A DNA stretch of 64,000 bases from Spirosoma sp. 48-14 (lineage in GTDB: Bacteria > Bacteroidota > Bacteroidia > Cytophagales > Spirosomataceae), in assembly GCF_001898575.1 (NCBI RefSeq), contig NZ_MKUD01000045.1:141382-205381 (forward strand), in the 5' to 3' direction. This document shows, one piece after another, positions 41,788-50,948 of this stretch (within the stretch, counting starts at the first letter, position 1; every line of letters starts with the position of its first letter). Made by a program: the position numbers and the translations under genes. The notes beneath the pieces were generated by a model. That model worked only from the letters and a program-made list of their open reading frames with translations. It did not search any database and had not been told where the DNA came from.

Positions 41788-42867
41788 ATGAATTCAATTT
41801 ATACACCCCAACAGCAACGCATTTTATTGATTGCAAGCCTGCTCATTATTGCTGGCTTCATTCTGTTTGGCTTAAGCGGATATACAACGGCTTTCCTGGG
41901 AGCAGGCATTTTATATGTAGTTTTCCGCCCCTGGTTTACGGCACTGGCTATTAAACGGAACTGGAACCGATCACTAGTGGCTTCCCTCCTGATTGTTTTT
42001 TCGTTAGTGGTCATCATTATGCCCTTCCTGACGCTTAGCCTATTGCTGATCGACCGCATTCAGTATTATAGTCAGCATACTGAAGTGATTCTGAATCTGG
42101 TAAAAAAACTTGAAGAGCTTACGGGTTATAAAATTACCAGCCAGCAGAATATTCAGACAATTCTTCGACAGGGCGGTACCTATGCAAGCCGACTGTTGCC
42201 ATCCATAGCGGGTGGAGCGCTCGATTTTATCGTGATCATCGGCCTGATGCTCTTTACCCTGTATTTCATGTTTGTGCAACAGGAATCGTTTCAGAAAGGC
42301 CTCCAGAAATACTTGCCCTTTAAGCGGGATACACAAAAAGAGTTGGCAGAGTCACTTAAAAACAACGTGAATGCCAATGTACTGGGGCAAGCACTGGTTA
42401 GTCTGGTTCAGGGAGTTCTGACGGGCCTGACCCTCTGGATTTTCGGCGTACCTGACTCCCTCTTTTGGGGTACCGTTGCCTTTTTTATGGCGTTTATCCC
42501 GGTTCTGGGCACACCGCTGGTCTGGGCTCCTGCCGGTCTGATCCAGTTATCGCAGGGCAATACGGGTCAGGGTGTAGGCATTTTGCTGGTTGGTGTGATC
42601 GTCATTATCAACATCGACAATCTGCTTCGTATCATGCTCGCCAAACGGATGGGCGATATCCATCCGCTCGTTACACTGGCAGGTATCGTACTCGGCGTTC
42701 CTATCTTCGGCATTATCGGTCTGGTCATCGGCCCTCTACTCGTCTCCTATTTCATCGTACTGATTCAGGTGTTCGAACGAGAGAATAAGAAGCAGGAAAA
42801 AGAAGCCGCCCTAGCCGAAGAACGCCTGGAGAAGGCCGCAGAAAAGAGTGAAAGAGCGAAAGAGTGA
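41788..42867 (+). CDS. AI-2E family transporter (permease)
   Basis: This 359-residue inner-membrane protein has about eight helices in the AI-2E/TqsA pattern: two early pairs (RILLIASLLIIAGFILFGLSGY onwards, given here as about residues 10-32 and 55-90), a soluble middle segment (about 95-155), and a late block with FFMAFIPVLGTPLVWAPAGLI and IDNLLRIMLAKRMGDIHPLVTLAG. Family members export autoinducer-2, sodium or other small solutes; none is certain here. The last codons (KSERAKE) are encoded by a GAAAGAGY repeat arm that also supplies the stop codon, so the C-terminal tail may be an accident of repeat invasion. Confidence 0.9.
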   Translation: MNSIYTPQQQRILLIASLLIIAGFILFGLSGYTTAFLGAGILYVVFRPWFTALAIKRNWNRSLVASLLIVFSLVVIIMPFLTLSLLLIDRIQYYSQHTEVILNLVKKLEELTGYKITSQQNIQTILRQGGTYASRLLPSIAGGALDFIVIIGLMLFTLYFMFVQQESFQKGLQKYLPFKRDTQKELAESLKNNVNANVLGQALVSLVQGVLTGLTLWIFGVPDSLFWGTVAFFMAFIPVLGTPLVWAPAGLIQLSQGNTGQGVGILLVGVIVIINIDNLLRIMLAKRMGDIHPLVTLAGIVLGVPIFGIIGLVIGPLLVSYFIVLIQVFERENKKQEKEAALAEERLEKAAEKSERAKE

Positions 42868-42934
42868 AAGAGCGAAAGAGCGAAAGAGCGAAAGCAGACT
42901 TACGTCAGCTCACTCTTTCGCTCTTTCACTCTTT
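42843..42934. repeat. Intergenic inverted repeat overlapping a stop codon (GAAAGAGY type)
   Basis: The left arm (42843-42865) lies in the last codons of the AI-2E permease gene and continues as 8-nt repeats of GAAAGAGC/GAAAGAGT to about 42894; the right arm (42912-42934) is perfectly complementary over 23 nt. ACGTCAGC (42902-42909) lies at the tip, the complement of a GCTGACGT octamer. The right arm ends 3 bp before the stop of the convergent PspC gene. Confidence 0.9.
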
Positions 42935-42937
42935 ATT

Positions 42938-45442
42938 TTACTGCCGCGTCACCTTACTAGCTCCTGAAGTTTCGGAATCGAGGGAACCAACATGACCCAG
43001 ATCCGCGTGGCTGGCCCCGTTAGCATCAACAGAGGCTCGATCGATGTTCATTCCAGTAGCTTCCAGTTTGCAGGCTCCGCTCAGCTCGGCATCCAGTTGG
43101 TTGGCATGTCCGTGCAGTACGGTATTGGAAGCCCCCGACATATCGAGATCCAGTTTATCCACTTCACCATCGAATACGGTACGACAGGCCCCGCTCATAC
43201 CGATGGTCAAATGGCCGTACCGCTCGAATCCGGTCAGACTGGCTTTCGATGCCCCTGACAACTGTAGTTCATCGATCGCCTTGGGAAGCGTGATAGTCAA
43301 TCCTATGCGCTTACGATTATTCCAGTCGAATATACCGCGCCGATCAATGAATACTTTTAAGGTATTCCCCTCTACTTTGACGGTAACATCCTCTAGATCT
43401 TTTTCACGACCATCAGCCACCACTTTGTAAGTATCCCCCTTTCGGAAACGTACGACAAATGCCCCACCGACATCGACTTTCGAAAAATCACTGACGTTGA
43501 ACTGTCGGGTATGATCGCCGATATGGTCGAAATCGTCCCCTAGTTCACTGGCAACGGCATTCTGTACATCTTCCGTCAGATCGGTCACGTCGTTGTCTTC
43601 ATCATTAGCATCACGATCTTTTTCCCGTGGGTAGTTGATGCAAACCAATCCTTCAACTTTGGTGAACTTCCAGATACTCGATTCCATCCGATCAAACTCT
43701 TTTCCGCCAAACTCATTACGGATAAATCGGGCAAACTCGCGGGTCATTCGGAATGGCTTCTCGTAAGGCACCAACAGTTCCATGTCCAGATCCTGACCCC
43801 GGAAACGGGATTTGGGCGCTAACTCAATGGTTTCATCGAAACGAACTGTCGAATCCTTAATGGTATATACATACCGGATCTGGCGGGCGTTGGCCTGGGC
43901 ATCGGTCCGAGAACGGCCCTGGGCTCGGAAATACTGCACCAGATTCAATGTAGTGCCTTCGTATCCTTTTAATTCAATAGATGGTCGCCAATTATCGTCG
44001 TTTTCCACATCGTTCATCGCGAAGGTCGGAATAGCCGCCGGAACGTTCAATACCTTGGTTTCTTCAACCGTACCCCGGCGCTGGAAGCTGCTGAACAAAG
44101 GGGTTACAGTGCCGCCAAAGATGACCAGACTCACCAGCCAGACACCCGCCAGAGTCAGGGCTGTACGGCTGCTCAACACACTACGCATTACAATCAGCAT
44201 GATCCCAAGTATGGCCAATCCAAAAGCAGGAATAAACCCGACCAGAAAAGCCGCCAGCACCATGGGGGCCGTAATGTCATCCCGAATCATATCGATAGGC
44301 AGGTTACCCAGATGAGCGCCCGATTCAAACCCGATGAACGCTCCTGCTACCGCCAGACAGCCGATCATCAAGGCAAAGGCAAGAATCAGCATGAGTACGC
44401 CCGCAAAAATCCGAATGACAGCCACAACCGCATTCAGAAACGGCCCTAAAGCACTACCCAGTCCACCGATAATGGTTGCGATAGCCCGGAACGGAAACAG
44501 CAAAATACGAGTCAGTGTACTTTCGTTATTCGGCGATTCGTTGATATTCAGGTTCTGCTTAATGCTGTGCTCGATATTCGACAGCGTAATGGGTTGCCCC
44601 TGCATTTCCATCTTTTCGGTAAGCGTATTGGCTTGCGGAGCAATCATCCAAAGAACGATGTAAAGCAGAAACCCAACGCCAAACAGGATAATGCCCAGCA
44701 CAAAAAGCAATCGGATAATTCCGGTATCGACGCCGAAGTAGGCCGCAATCCCTGATGCTACCCCGCCCAGTACTTTATCTTCGGGGTTCCGAAAGAATTT
44801 CTTGACGGTTTTATCATCTTCAATCGTGCTAACCCCCGGCAGAGCAATCCACATAGCAATGTATACAATCAGGGTAAAGCTCGAAACACCGGCTCCGAAT
44901 TCATGACCGAGTGGGGGCAAGGCCAAAAACAAGGTCAGAAAAATCAGGCGTACCCATACAACGTCGATGTTGAAGTAATGCGCCAGACCGGCACACACCC
45001 CACCCAGGGTTTTCCGGCGTAGATCACGCACCAGCCGACGTGGTTCAAGAGATGGGCTTGGAGCGAAGGGCTTAGGGTCTTGCGCAGTGCTCTGACTTCC
45101 TGTGTTTTTGGGCCCCTGCCCCATGCTGCTAGCCGAGTTACGTCCGCCAGTGGTTACGAGAACTTCCTCCTCCTCCACAGCTTCGAAATCGGCAACGGTA
45201 CCCATGGCAGCCACGAGTTCGTTGACATCTTCCAGTGAAACAGCCTGCTTATCAGCCGCTTTCAATTTCACCAGCAGCTTTTCGGCAATTCGATTTTCGA
45301 TGTCGGTCACGATTTCCTGGCTATCCTCGTAGGTGGAAAAGTACTGCTGTACCGACGTGAGGTAATTTTTAAGCTTGTCGTAGCCATCCTCTTCAATATG
45401 GAAGATGACGCCACTAATATTAATACTTATTGTCTTTTTCAT
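42938..45442 (-). CDS. PspC-domain and head-GIN (DUF2807) envelope protein
   Basis: This 834-residue membrane protein begins with a short cytoplasmic domain (SINISGVIFHIEEDGYDKL). Two PspC domains follow (about 137-207 and 214-272, each with GGVCAGLAHYF- or GGVASGIAAYF-like motif and membrane helices), then more helices to about 480. The C-terminal part (about 665-834) is a head-GIN/DUF2807 beta-helix with repeated SGAS/SGAC steps every 14-20 residues. Together with the PadR gene 21 bp upstream on the same strand this is a common Bacteroidota pair, probably a PadR-controlled envelope-stress module. The exact job of head-GIN domains is unknown. Confidence 0.9.
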   Translation of the reverse strand: MKKTISINISGVIFHIEEDGYDKLKNYLTSVQQYFSTYEDSQEIVTDIENRIAEKLLVKLKAADKQAVSLEDVNELVAAMGTVADFEAVEEEEVLVTTGGRNSASSMGQGPKNTGSQSTAQDPKPFAPSPSLEPRRLVRDLRRKTLGGVCAGLAHYFNIDVVWVRLIFLTLFLALPPLGHEFGAGVSSFTLIVYIAMWIALPGVSTIEDDKTVKKFFRNPEDKVLGGVASGIAAYFGVDTGIIRLLFVLGIILFGVGFLLYIVLWMIAPQANTLTEKMEMQGQPITLSNIEHSIKQNLNINESPNNESTLTRILLFPFRAIATIIGGLGSALGPFLNAVVAVIRIFAGVLMLILAFALMIGCLAVAGAFIGFESGAHLGNLPIDMIRDDITAPMVLAAFLVGFIPAFGLAILGIMLIVMRSVLSSRTALTLAGVWLVSLVIFGGTVTPLFSSFQRRGTVEETKVLNVPAAIPTFAMNDVENDDNWRPSIELKGYEGTTLNLVQYFRAQGRSRTDAQANARQIRYVYTIKDSTVRFDETIELAPKSRFRGQDLDMELLVPYEKPFRMTREFARFIRNEFGGKEFDRMESSIWKFTKVEGLVCINYPREKDRDANDEDNDVTDLTEDVQNAVASELGDDFDHIGDHTRQFNVSDFSKVDVGGAFVVRFRKGDTYKVVADGREKDLEDVTVKVEGNTLKVFIDRRGIFDWNNRKRIGLTITLPKAIDELQLSGASKASLTGFERYGHLTIGMSGACRTVFDGEVDKLDLDMSGASNTVLHGHANQLDAELSGACKLEATGMNIDRASVDANGASHADLGHVGSLDSETSGASKVTRQ

Positions 45443-45463
45443 GGCTATTGAGAAGAGAATAGG

Positions 45464-45868
45464 TTAAGCGTTGGCAGATGGAGTGGTTGGATCGGATGGT
45501 AGAACAGGCGACGCACCATTAGCCGGTTTCTTGTGCTGCTCCGCTTTCCCAACAATGGCATTGACTGATTCGGCCAGTTCCTGCCAGGTTTCGTTGAGGG
45601 CATCCAGCGAAGAGCGACCCAGCTCGGTCAGGATATAATATTTACGAGGGGGCCCTGACGTCGACTCTACCCATTTGTAATCGAGCAGACCGGCATTTTT
45701 CAATCGGGTTAGCAGTGGGTACAGGGTACCTTCCACAACCATGATTCGGGCGGAGGTCAGCTCGTCGAGCATATCGGAGGCATAGACTTCGCCCCGCGAT
45801 ATGATGTGCAAGATGCAGAACTCCAGGATGCCCTTCCGCATTTGCACTTGAGCGTTTTCAATATTCAT
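45464..45868 (-). CDS. PadR-family transcriptional regulator
   Basis: This is a 134-residue winged-helix repressor. The PadR core is MRKGILEFCILHIISRGEVYASDMLDELTSARIMVVEGTLYPLL (about residues 11-54), with TLYPLLTRLKNAGLL as the recognition helix and wing region, followed by GPPRKYYILTELGR. A C-terminal dimer helix (LNETWQELAESVNAIV) and a disordered tail end it. It lies 21 bp upstream of the PspC gene on the same strand, so they form an operon. Three AGGTA(C/G)T repeats overlap its promoter (45900-45936) and are the obvious self-binding site (inference). Confidence 0.94.
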   Translation of the reverse strand: MNIENAQVQMRKGILEFCILHIISRGEVYASDMLDELTSARIMVVEGTLYPLLTRLKNAGLLDYKWVESTSGPPRKYYILTELGRSSLDALNETWQELAESVNAIVGKAEQHKKPANGASPVLPSDPTTPSANA

Positions 45869-45899
45869 TGGTATATAGAATTTCGTTAATTTCTTAATT

Positions 45900-45936
45900 C
45901 AAAGGTAGTAAAAGGTACTATGCGATGCAAGGTACT
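45900..45936 (-). promoter_or_regulatory. PadR-pspC promoter with candidate PadR operator
   Basis: On the minus strand TTG (plus 45928-45930) and TACCTTTG (plus 45900-45907) lie 20 nt apart, matching the -33/-7 consensus. The same stretch carries AGGTAGT, AGGTACT and AGGTACT (plus strand, starting at 45902, 45913 and 45930), one at each promoter box and one between. Repression by the gene's own product is inference. Confidence 0.55.
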
Positions 45937-46291
45937 TTGCTTTTTTTCAGATGCGATACTGGACCAGTGGTAAAAAAGACGGGCTGAATGGTTATTTTAT
46001 TCGTATTCTTTTTACAGCATTCAGAATCGTTACAGGTAAAATACATTCATTGCAGACATTCCACCAACCTCACGCCTGATACATTCATGACAAACTCTAC
46101 CAGTTCTTACTATTCTACCAAGAAACGCATTATCGGATCGTATTAAATGGGGAGCATACTCGTGTGCGGAATAGTCGATCAAGCGATACTTTCTTAAACT
46201 AATAACCGTAGAGGCAGTTATTTCATTAAGAAACAAAAACATAGCCTGTTCCAGGAGATAGAAACAGTTGTCTGTTCCTAGTCAACATTGC
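45937..46291. other. Intergenic region, nothing recognised
   Basis: This AT-rich gap of about 350 bp lies between the divergent padR gene and the small membrane protein gene. A 70-codon minus-strand frame (46030-46242) has no protein-like features. No hairpin or repeat was seen. Confidence 0.4.
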
Positions 46292-46687
46292 ATGATCATG
46301 ACCGATAAAACACTAAAAAAAGTAGCCCGAATTGCCCTGGGAGGTAGTTTGATAGCCGCCGGTATAAGCCACCTTACAGTTGCCCGCAAGGAATTTCAAG
46401 CCCAGGTGCCTGATCCGATCCCTTTACCGAAAGACGATACCGTTGTGTACTCGGGCATTGCCGAAATTGCCTTAGGAAGCAGTCTTATCCTGGCCAACAA
46501 AGCCCGTCAGAAAGCAATCGGAAAAATAGCCGCTACATTTTTTACCGCTGTTTTTCCTGGTAATATCTCCCAGTACGTCAATAAACGGAGTGCGTTTGGT
46601 CTGGATACCGACACAAAGCGATTTGCCCGCTTATTTTTTCAGCCGGTACTGGTGTATTGGGCGCTGAAAAGTACAAATAATGTGTAA
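46292..46687 (+). CDS. Small membrane protein, DoxX-like (function unknown)
   Basis: This protein of about 131 residues (ATG 46292, or 46298) has helices IALGGSLIAAGISHL, YSGIAEIALGSSLILANKA and a later AATFFTAVFPGNISQYV segment. The GxSxIxAGxxHL and IAExALG patterns resemble DoxX-family and related small membrane proteins of Bacteroidota. I do not recognise a function. It is alone on the plus strand between padR and a convergent esterase gene. It could be an oxidative-stress or lipid-linked protein, but that is a guess from the family. Confidence 0.7.
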   Translation: MIMTDKTLKKVARIALGGSLIAAGISHLTVARKEFQAQVPDPIPLPKDDTVVYSGIAEIALGSSLILANKARQKAIGKIAATFFTAVFPGNISQYVNKRSAFGLDTDTKRFARLFFQPVLVYWALKSTNNV

Positions 46688-46741
46688 TCGCAACGATCGG
46701 TTGTTAGAGCCTAACTAGCTTCATCGCCAGCATTCAGGCAA

Positions 46742-47806
46742 TTACTTTTTTGCGGATAAATGCTTCGAAAAGAAAGGAAGCATTTTCTGCTCGATTCGCT
46801 CGGCAATGCGATTGATGTGATCGCCTTCATATTCTTCGTACGTGTGCGTGATCTGATAACTAGTCAGGATCTGATCCAGGACCTTATTACTGGCGGCAAT
46901 GCTCTGGTCACGATTGCCCGCATCGAAGGCCAGCGCATTCAGCTGCTTTATATTCATGATGTACTGGTCGATCATGGCTAGAGGGGCATTAGCGGCCCAT
47001 TTAGCGGCAACAGCGGGCTGGGGTTGGCCGTTTTCAATCGGCAGATCAATAAAAAACGGCGATTTAGTTGGATTGGGCGACCAGGCTGCCGCCGACGCAA
47101 ACATAGCCTGCGTGCCAAAATCAGCCTTCGCAACATCATCGGGTGTTTTTATCGCTTCGATTTTGGTAATCAGTTCGGGAGTGAACGTCCGATTCGGATT
47201 GGCCGTCATGCAACACGGGCTTAGCAGGTACAGGCTCGAAAAGATTTCCGGGTGCTTTTGCCCAATTCGTATGGTACCATATCCACCCATGGAATGCCCT
47301 GCTAATCCACGACTGGCTGCTTTCGGGATGGTCCGGTAATGCTGGTCAATGTAACTGACCAATTCTTTCGCCACAAAATCCTCCCAGTTACCTGTCGTTA
47401 CCGAGTTGGAGTACATGCTTCCCCGATAGCGAGTGTAAGCATTGGGCGTAACGATGATCATTTCCTGTGCCTGCCCACTGGTAAATACCTTATCGACTAC
47501 TGTTGGCAAGTTGATCCAGTGCTTGGTTACACCGTACCATTGACCATCGTTGTCGGTAAAGCCATGCAGAAAATACACAACCGGATACCGTCGTTTCGAC
47601 TCTTTTTTATAGCTGGGAGGTAAGTAAATCGATACGTCCCGGTCGGGCGAATCCCCTTCCAGGTTGCCCTCCAGACCTTTCCCATGTACCTTAATACGCT
47701 CTACAGTACCTTGTAAGGTAGTCTGGCCGTAAACTTGTGTACAGACGATCAGACCAAATAGGCTCGCGAAAACCCAGAAATAATTAACAAACCGGACTCG
47801 ATTCAT
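46742..47806 (-). CDS. Secreted alpha/beta-hydrolase fold esterase (esterase D-like)
   Basis: This 354-residue secreted enzyme has a signal peptide (VFASLFGLIVCTQVYG) and the esterase D / feruloyl esterase-like fold. SPDRDVSIYLPPSYKK and YPVVYFLHGFTDNDGQWYG start the catalytic domain; the nucleophile lies in GLAGHSMGGYGTIRIG (Ser near 172). A C-terminal HINRIAERIEQKML holds the likely His (YEEYEGDHI). Such enzymes cleave ester bonds of plant cell-wall phenolics, antigen-85-like acyl groups or S-formylglutathione; the substrate is not clear. It is on the minus strand behind a TonB-linked barrel gene, possibly its partner. Confidence 0.9.
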   Translation of the reverse strand: MNRVRFVNYFWVFASLFGLIVCTQVYGQTTLQGTVERIKVHGKGLEGNLEGDSPDRDVSIYLPPSYKKESKRRYPVVYFLHGFTDNDGQWYGVTKHWINLPTVVDKVFTSGQAQEMIIVTPNAYTRYRGSMYSNSVTTGNWEDFVAKELVSYIDQHYRTIPKAASRGLAGHSMGGYGTIRIGQKHPEIFSSLYLLSPCCMTANPNRTFTPELITKIEAIKTPDDVAKADFGTQAMFASAAAWSPNPTKSPFFIDLPIENGQPQPAVAAKWAANAPLAMIDQYIMNIKQLNALAFDAGNRDQSIAASNKVLDQILTSYQITHTYEEYEGDHINRIAERIEQKMLPFFSKHLSAKK

Positions 47807-47886
47807 GAGAGGGATTTAGGCTAGTTTATGTATCTAACCAAAGACTAAACCCCTCTTTTTTTAACTAATAAGGTTCTGAGCGTTCC

Positions 47887-50295
47887 TTAATTATTACCAT
47901 CTCCGCCTTTCTTATCGTCGTTACTAATCCGCTTTTTCTGGCGCTGGCTGCTGGACATTTTCCCGAATTCATATTTCAGGTTCAGCCGCCAGCCCCGACG
48001 ATACATGGATATATCCTGAGTTTGAACAAAATTGGGCCCTACGAAGTCATTCCGCCAGCTAATGGTTTCGTTGAATGGGTTATCGTAGCCAAAGCCAATA
48101 GTGCCTTTCTTTTTCAGGACTTCCTTCTGCACCACGATGTTGTAGAAGCCAAAGCCGCCGTATGAACCTTGCAGGTTTACCCGCGCCGAATTGTAAAAGC
48201 CGAAGAACTGAGCTTTGATTCCTTTCCCGAAATCAACGGAGGAGTTCAGATTGATCCGATACATCCAGTCTGCGTTGCGGGTTTTCAGTTCAGCGCTTTC
48301 CAGCACATTGTAGAACACGTTGAGCGATCCGTTCACCGACCACTGCTTCGTTAGTTTTGTGTTGGCACTCAGGTTAAAGCCATAGGCTGAGTTCTGGGCC
48401 ACATTCTGAAAAATCTGCTTCAAAACCCCCTGATCATCAACTGTGTTGATGCTTTCGATAGCGTTGTTGGTCTGCCGCAGAAATGCCGACAGGTTAAGGC
48501 TTGTTTGCTTGATGGAAATGCTGTAATTGGCTTCTACGGAGTGGGTTAACTCCGGCTTTAGATACGGGTTGCCCCCATACAGGTTTTTCGAGTCGGATTG
48601 ATTGACGTAGGGATTCAGGTAGTAAAATTGTGGTCGCTGTATCCGTTGCGAATAATTGAACCGGATTTGCTGCTCCTTTTTGAGCGACCGCGACAGACTG
48701 ACGCTGGGGATGAAATTGCCATATGTGCTCGAAAAAGGGGCAGTACCATTCAGGAAATTGGCCTGAATAAAGGTATGCTCGTAACGGGCTCCCAGGTTGA
48801 TTCCCCAGTTCTTCTTAGGGGTTCGGCTGTACACGACATAACCCGCTACCACCTGTTGGGCGTAATCGAATACATTGGCCAGCGATGGCTGATCCGAAAA
48901 GTTGGTCGAACCGTCAACGGCATTGGCTATACGATAGTCGCTGAGGATCTGTCGAAAGATGGTTTTGGTGCCCAGTTCGAGTTTACTGATGCTATCGAGC
49001 GGATTCGTAAAATCGAGCTGAATCGTCCCTTCTTTATTGTTATTGATGTTGTAGCTTTTCTCGCGATAATAAACGGTATTCTCCCGGTTTAACAGATTCG
49101 ACCAATAGTCACTGTCTTCCCCTTCAAAGGAGTACATCATCAGGAAGTTGAGTTCCTTTTTGGGCTTTTTGAACAGCCGTGTATAGTCAAGGTTCAGTGT
49201 GGCACCCGCCCAGTCGTAGGTACGGCTCATATCCCGATGAAAATACTGGCTGATAACGCCCTGGCGGCTTTCTTCAAAGTCAATGTTAAAGCCATTGGTG
49301 TTATCACCATTGTAGTAGTTTATGCCAGCCCCCATCCGGTTCAGCGAATCAATGTCCCAATCGGCATTGAAATTGGCATAGACGTTTTGACCATTGCCGA
49401 TGACCCATTGTGGCTGGCGTTGATTCGTGGTCACGCCTTCGGCGGAGAATGACCGCAGTAATTCAATGTATCGCTTATTTTTCCAGTCGCTGTATCCCCC
49501 ATTGGCCGACAGGCTGAGGTTCTTCATGCGGTGGTTGATGCTGGCATTCTGCCAGTTGTTCCACTGACTGAAATTGGGGCTAATAGAGCCATTGGTCCCC
49601 TGCAAACTGTTTTTCTTTGTAATGATGTTAATGATACCAGCTGTTCCTTCGGCATCGTATTTAGCTGATGGCGACGTAATTACTTCGACCTGCTTGATAA
49701 TATCGGCTGGTATCTGCTTCAACGCATCGGATATACTCCGGGCAACTATACTCGATGGTTTGTTATTGATCAGAACCTTGATGTTGGAGCTTCCCCGTAG
49801 TTGTACGTTCCCCTCAATATCGACGGCTATCGACGGAATTTTCTTCAGCACATCGGTCGCATCGCCCCCTTTCACGCTGATGTCTTTTTCGGCGTTATAA
49901 ACCATCCGATCCGATTTTTCCTCAAACAGAGATTTTTGCTCCGTCACGGTTACTTCGGCCAGTTTCTGTACGGCCTGGCTCAGTTTGATCACACCTACGT
50001 CCAGATCCTGCCCAGCCACAACGTTAATCCCCTCAACGATTTTGGGCGTATACCCAACAAATGTAAACTGAAGGCCATACTTGCCAGCCGAAGCCTTTGT
50101 GAACACGAACTTACCACTGGCATCGGCCGTAGCGCCATCGACAATTTTACCCTCTTTCAGCAGGGCAACCGTAGCAAATTCAACGGGTTTATTCGCTGCT
50201 GAGTCGAGTAGCGAGCCCGAAATTTTGGTTTGTTGAGCCAACAAGATTCCTGTACTCGACGCAAGCGCGAGCAGCGTAAGTAAAAACGATTTCAT
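47887..50295 (-). CDS. TonB-dependent outer-membrane receptor (outer membrane beta-barrel family)
   Basis: This 802-residue receptor has a signal peptide (LLTLLALASSTGILLAQ), a CarboxypepD_reg-like domain (KISGSLLDSAANKPVEFATVAL), a plug domain (GGDATDVLKKIPSIAVDIEGNVQLRG) and a long barrel of the OMP_b-brl_3 type. It has neither an STN domain nor a neighbouring SusD, so it differs from the SusC gene at the left end. The C-terminus is highly charged (SQRQKKRISNDDKKGGDG) rather than an aromatic end. Ligand unknown. An esterase gene lies 80 bp downstream on the same strand and may work with it. Confidence 0.92.
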   Translation of the reverse strand: MKSFLLTLLALASSTGILLAQQTKISGSLLDSAANKPVEFATVALLKEGKIVDGATADASGKFVFTKASAGKYGLQFTFVGYTPKIVEGINVVAGQDLDVGVIKLSQAVQKLAEVTVTEQKSLFEEKSDRMVYNAEKDISVKGGDATDVLKKIPSIAVDIEGNVQLRGSSNIKVLINNKPSSIVARSISDALKQIPADIIKQVEVITSPSAKYDAEGTAGIINIITKKNSLQGTNGSISPNFSQWNNWQNASINHRMKNLSLSANGGYSDWKNKRYIELLRSFSAEGVTTNQRQPQWVIGNGQNVYANFNADWDIDSLNRMGAGINYYNGDNTNGFNIDFEESRQGVISQYFHRDMSRTYDWAGATLNLDYTRLFKKPKKELNFLMMYSFEGEDSDYWSNLLNRENTVYYREKSYNINNNKEGTIQLDFTNPLDSISKLELGTKTIFRQILSDYRIANAVDGSTNFSDQPSLANVFDYAQQVVAGYVVYSRTPKKNWGINLGARYEHTFIQANFLNGTAPFSSTYGNFIPSVSLSRSLKKEQQIRFNYSQRIQRPQFYYLNPYVNQSDSKNLYGGNPYLKPELTHSVEANYSISIKQTSLNLSAFLRQTNNAIESINTVDDQGVLKQIFQNVAQNSAYGFNLSANTKLTKQWSVNGSLNVFYNVLESAELKTRNADWMYRINLNSSVDFGKGIKAQFFGFYNSARVNLQGSYGGFGFYNIVVQKEVLKKKGTIGFGYDNPFNETISWRNDFVGPNFVQTQDISMYRRGWRLNLKYEFGKMSSSQRQKKRISNDDKKGGDGNN

Positions 50296-50429
50296 AGGAT
50301 ATGTCGATTAACGACGAGGTCTTTTGTGTAAGGAGTGCTGAGAGAGGTTGCTGTGCATTAAAGTCACATTAAAGACGACTGAGCAGGCAAAACGTTGCAA
50401 CCGTTTTCATTTTTTCTATAAAATAAAAA

Positions 50430-50451
50430 AGCCGCTGGCTGTCCAGCGGCT
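50430..50451 (-). terminator. Rho-independent terminator after the NTF2-like gene
   Basis: On the minus strand AGCCGCTGG pairs with CCAGCGGCT (50430-50438 and 50443-50451), loop of 4 nt, followed by a run of T (TTTTTTATTTT). It lies 22 bp past the stop of the gene at 50474-50830. Confidence 0.85.
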
Positions 50452-50473
50452 ATAGTAACTAACACAAATACAG

Positions 50474-50830
50474 CTAGATGCGTTGAATATCCATCCGTTT
50501 AATCAGGCCATTTTCAAATTCATAGATATGCTGTATCTGTTCATCGGCCAGCGTATGTCCTGCATAATCGCCAACTACCTGATGCACATCGACAGTCACC
50601 CGCCCATCGTCATCGGTTGTACAGCGCTGGGGTTCCACATGCGGATTGAGCTCCTCCCATTGCTGTGTCCAATAAGCTCGTATGGCGTCATGCCCAATCA
50701 CTCGCCCCCCTTTCCAGCCGTTGGGCCAATCAATGTCCGGGTGCATGGTAGCCAGGGCAGCATCAATTGCCCGTGCATTAAACGCTGCATAGGCAGCTAT
50801 CAGAACTAAACGATGGTCAAAATCAGCCAT
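50474..50830 (-). CDS. NTF2-like/SnoaL-type small protein
   Basis: This 118-residue protein has the cone-shaped NTF2-like fold pattern: HRLVLIAAYAAFNARAIDAALATMHPDIDWPNG, then GHDAIRAYWTQQWEELNPHVEP and VTVDVHQVVGDYAG. SnoaL-like proteins are small hydratases, isomerases or ligand binders; nothing points to one reaction. It has no signal peptide. It stands alone, with a clear terminator after it. It is a hypothetical protein with a known fold. Confidence 0.88.
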   Translation of the reverse strand: MADFDHRLVLIAAYAAFNARAIDAALATMHPDIDWPNGWKGGRVIGHDAIRAYWTQQWEELNPHVEPQRCTTDDDGRVTVDVHQVVGDYAGHTLADEQIQHIYEFENGLIKRMDIQRI

Positions 50831-50948
50831 ATACGAGGAAGTCGATTGTCCTCGTAAAGATCACCTCTCCTCACTATAGATGCGTGTCGGTTTACGTTGA
50901 GATTTTCTCGGAAATAACGCAGATTACCAGGCATATCCTAAAGGAGAA

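Noticed and set aside
46030..46242. 70-codon minus-strand frame in the gap before the DoxX-like gene
   Set aside because: No start context, no domain or membrane pattern and no hairpin after it.
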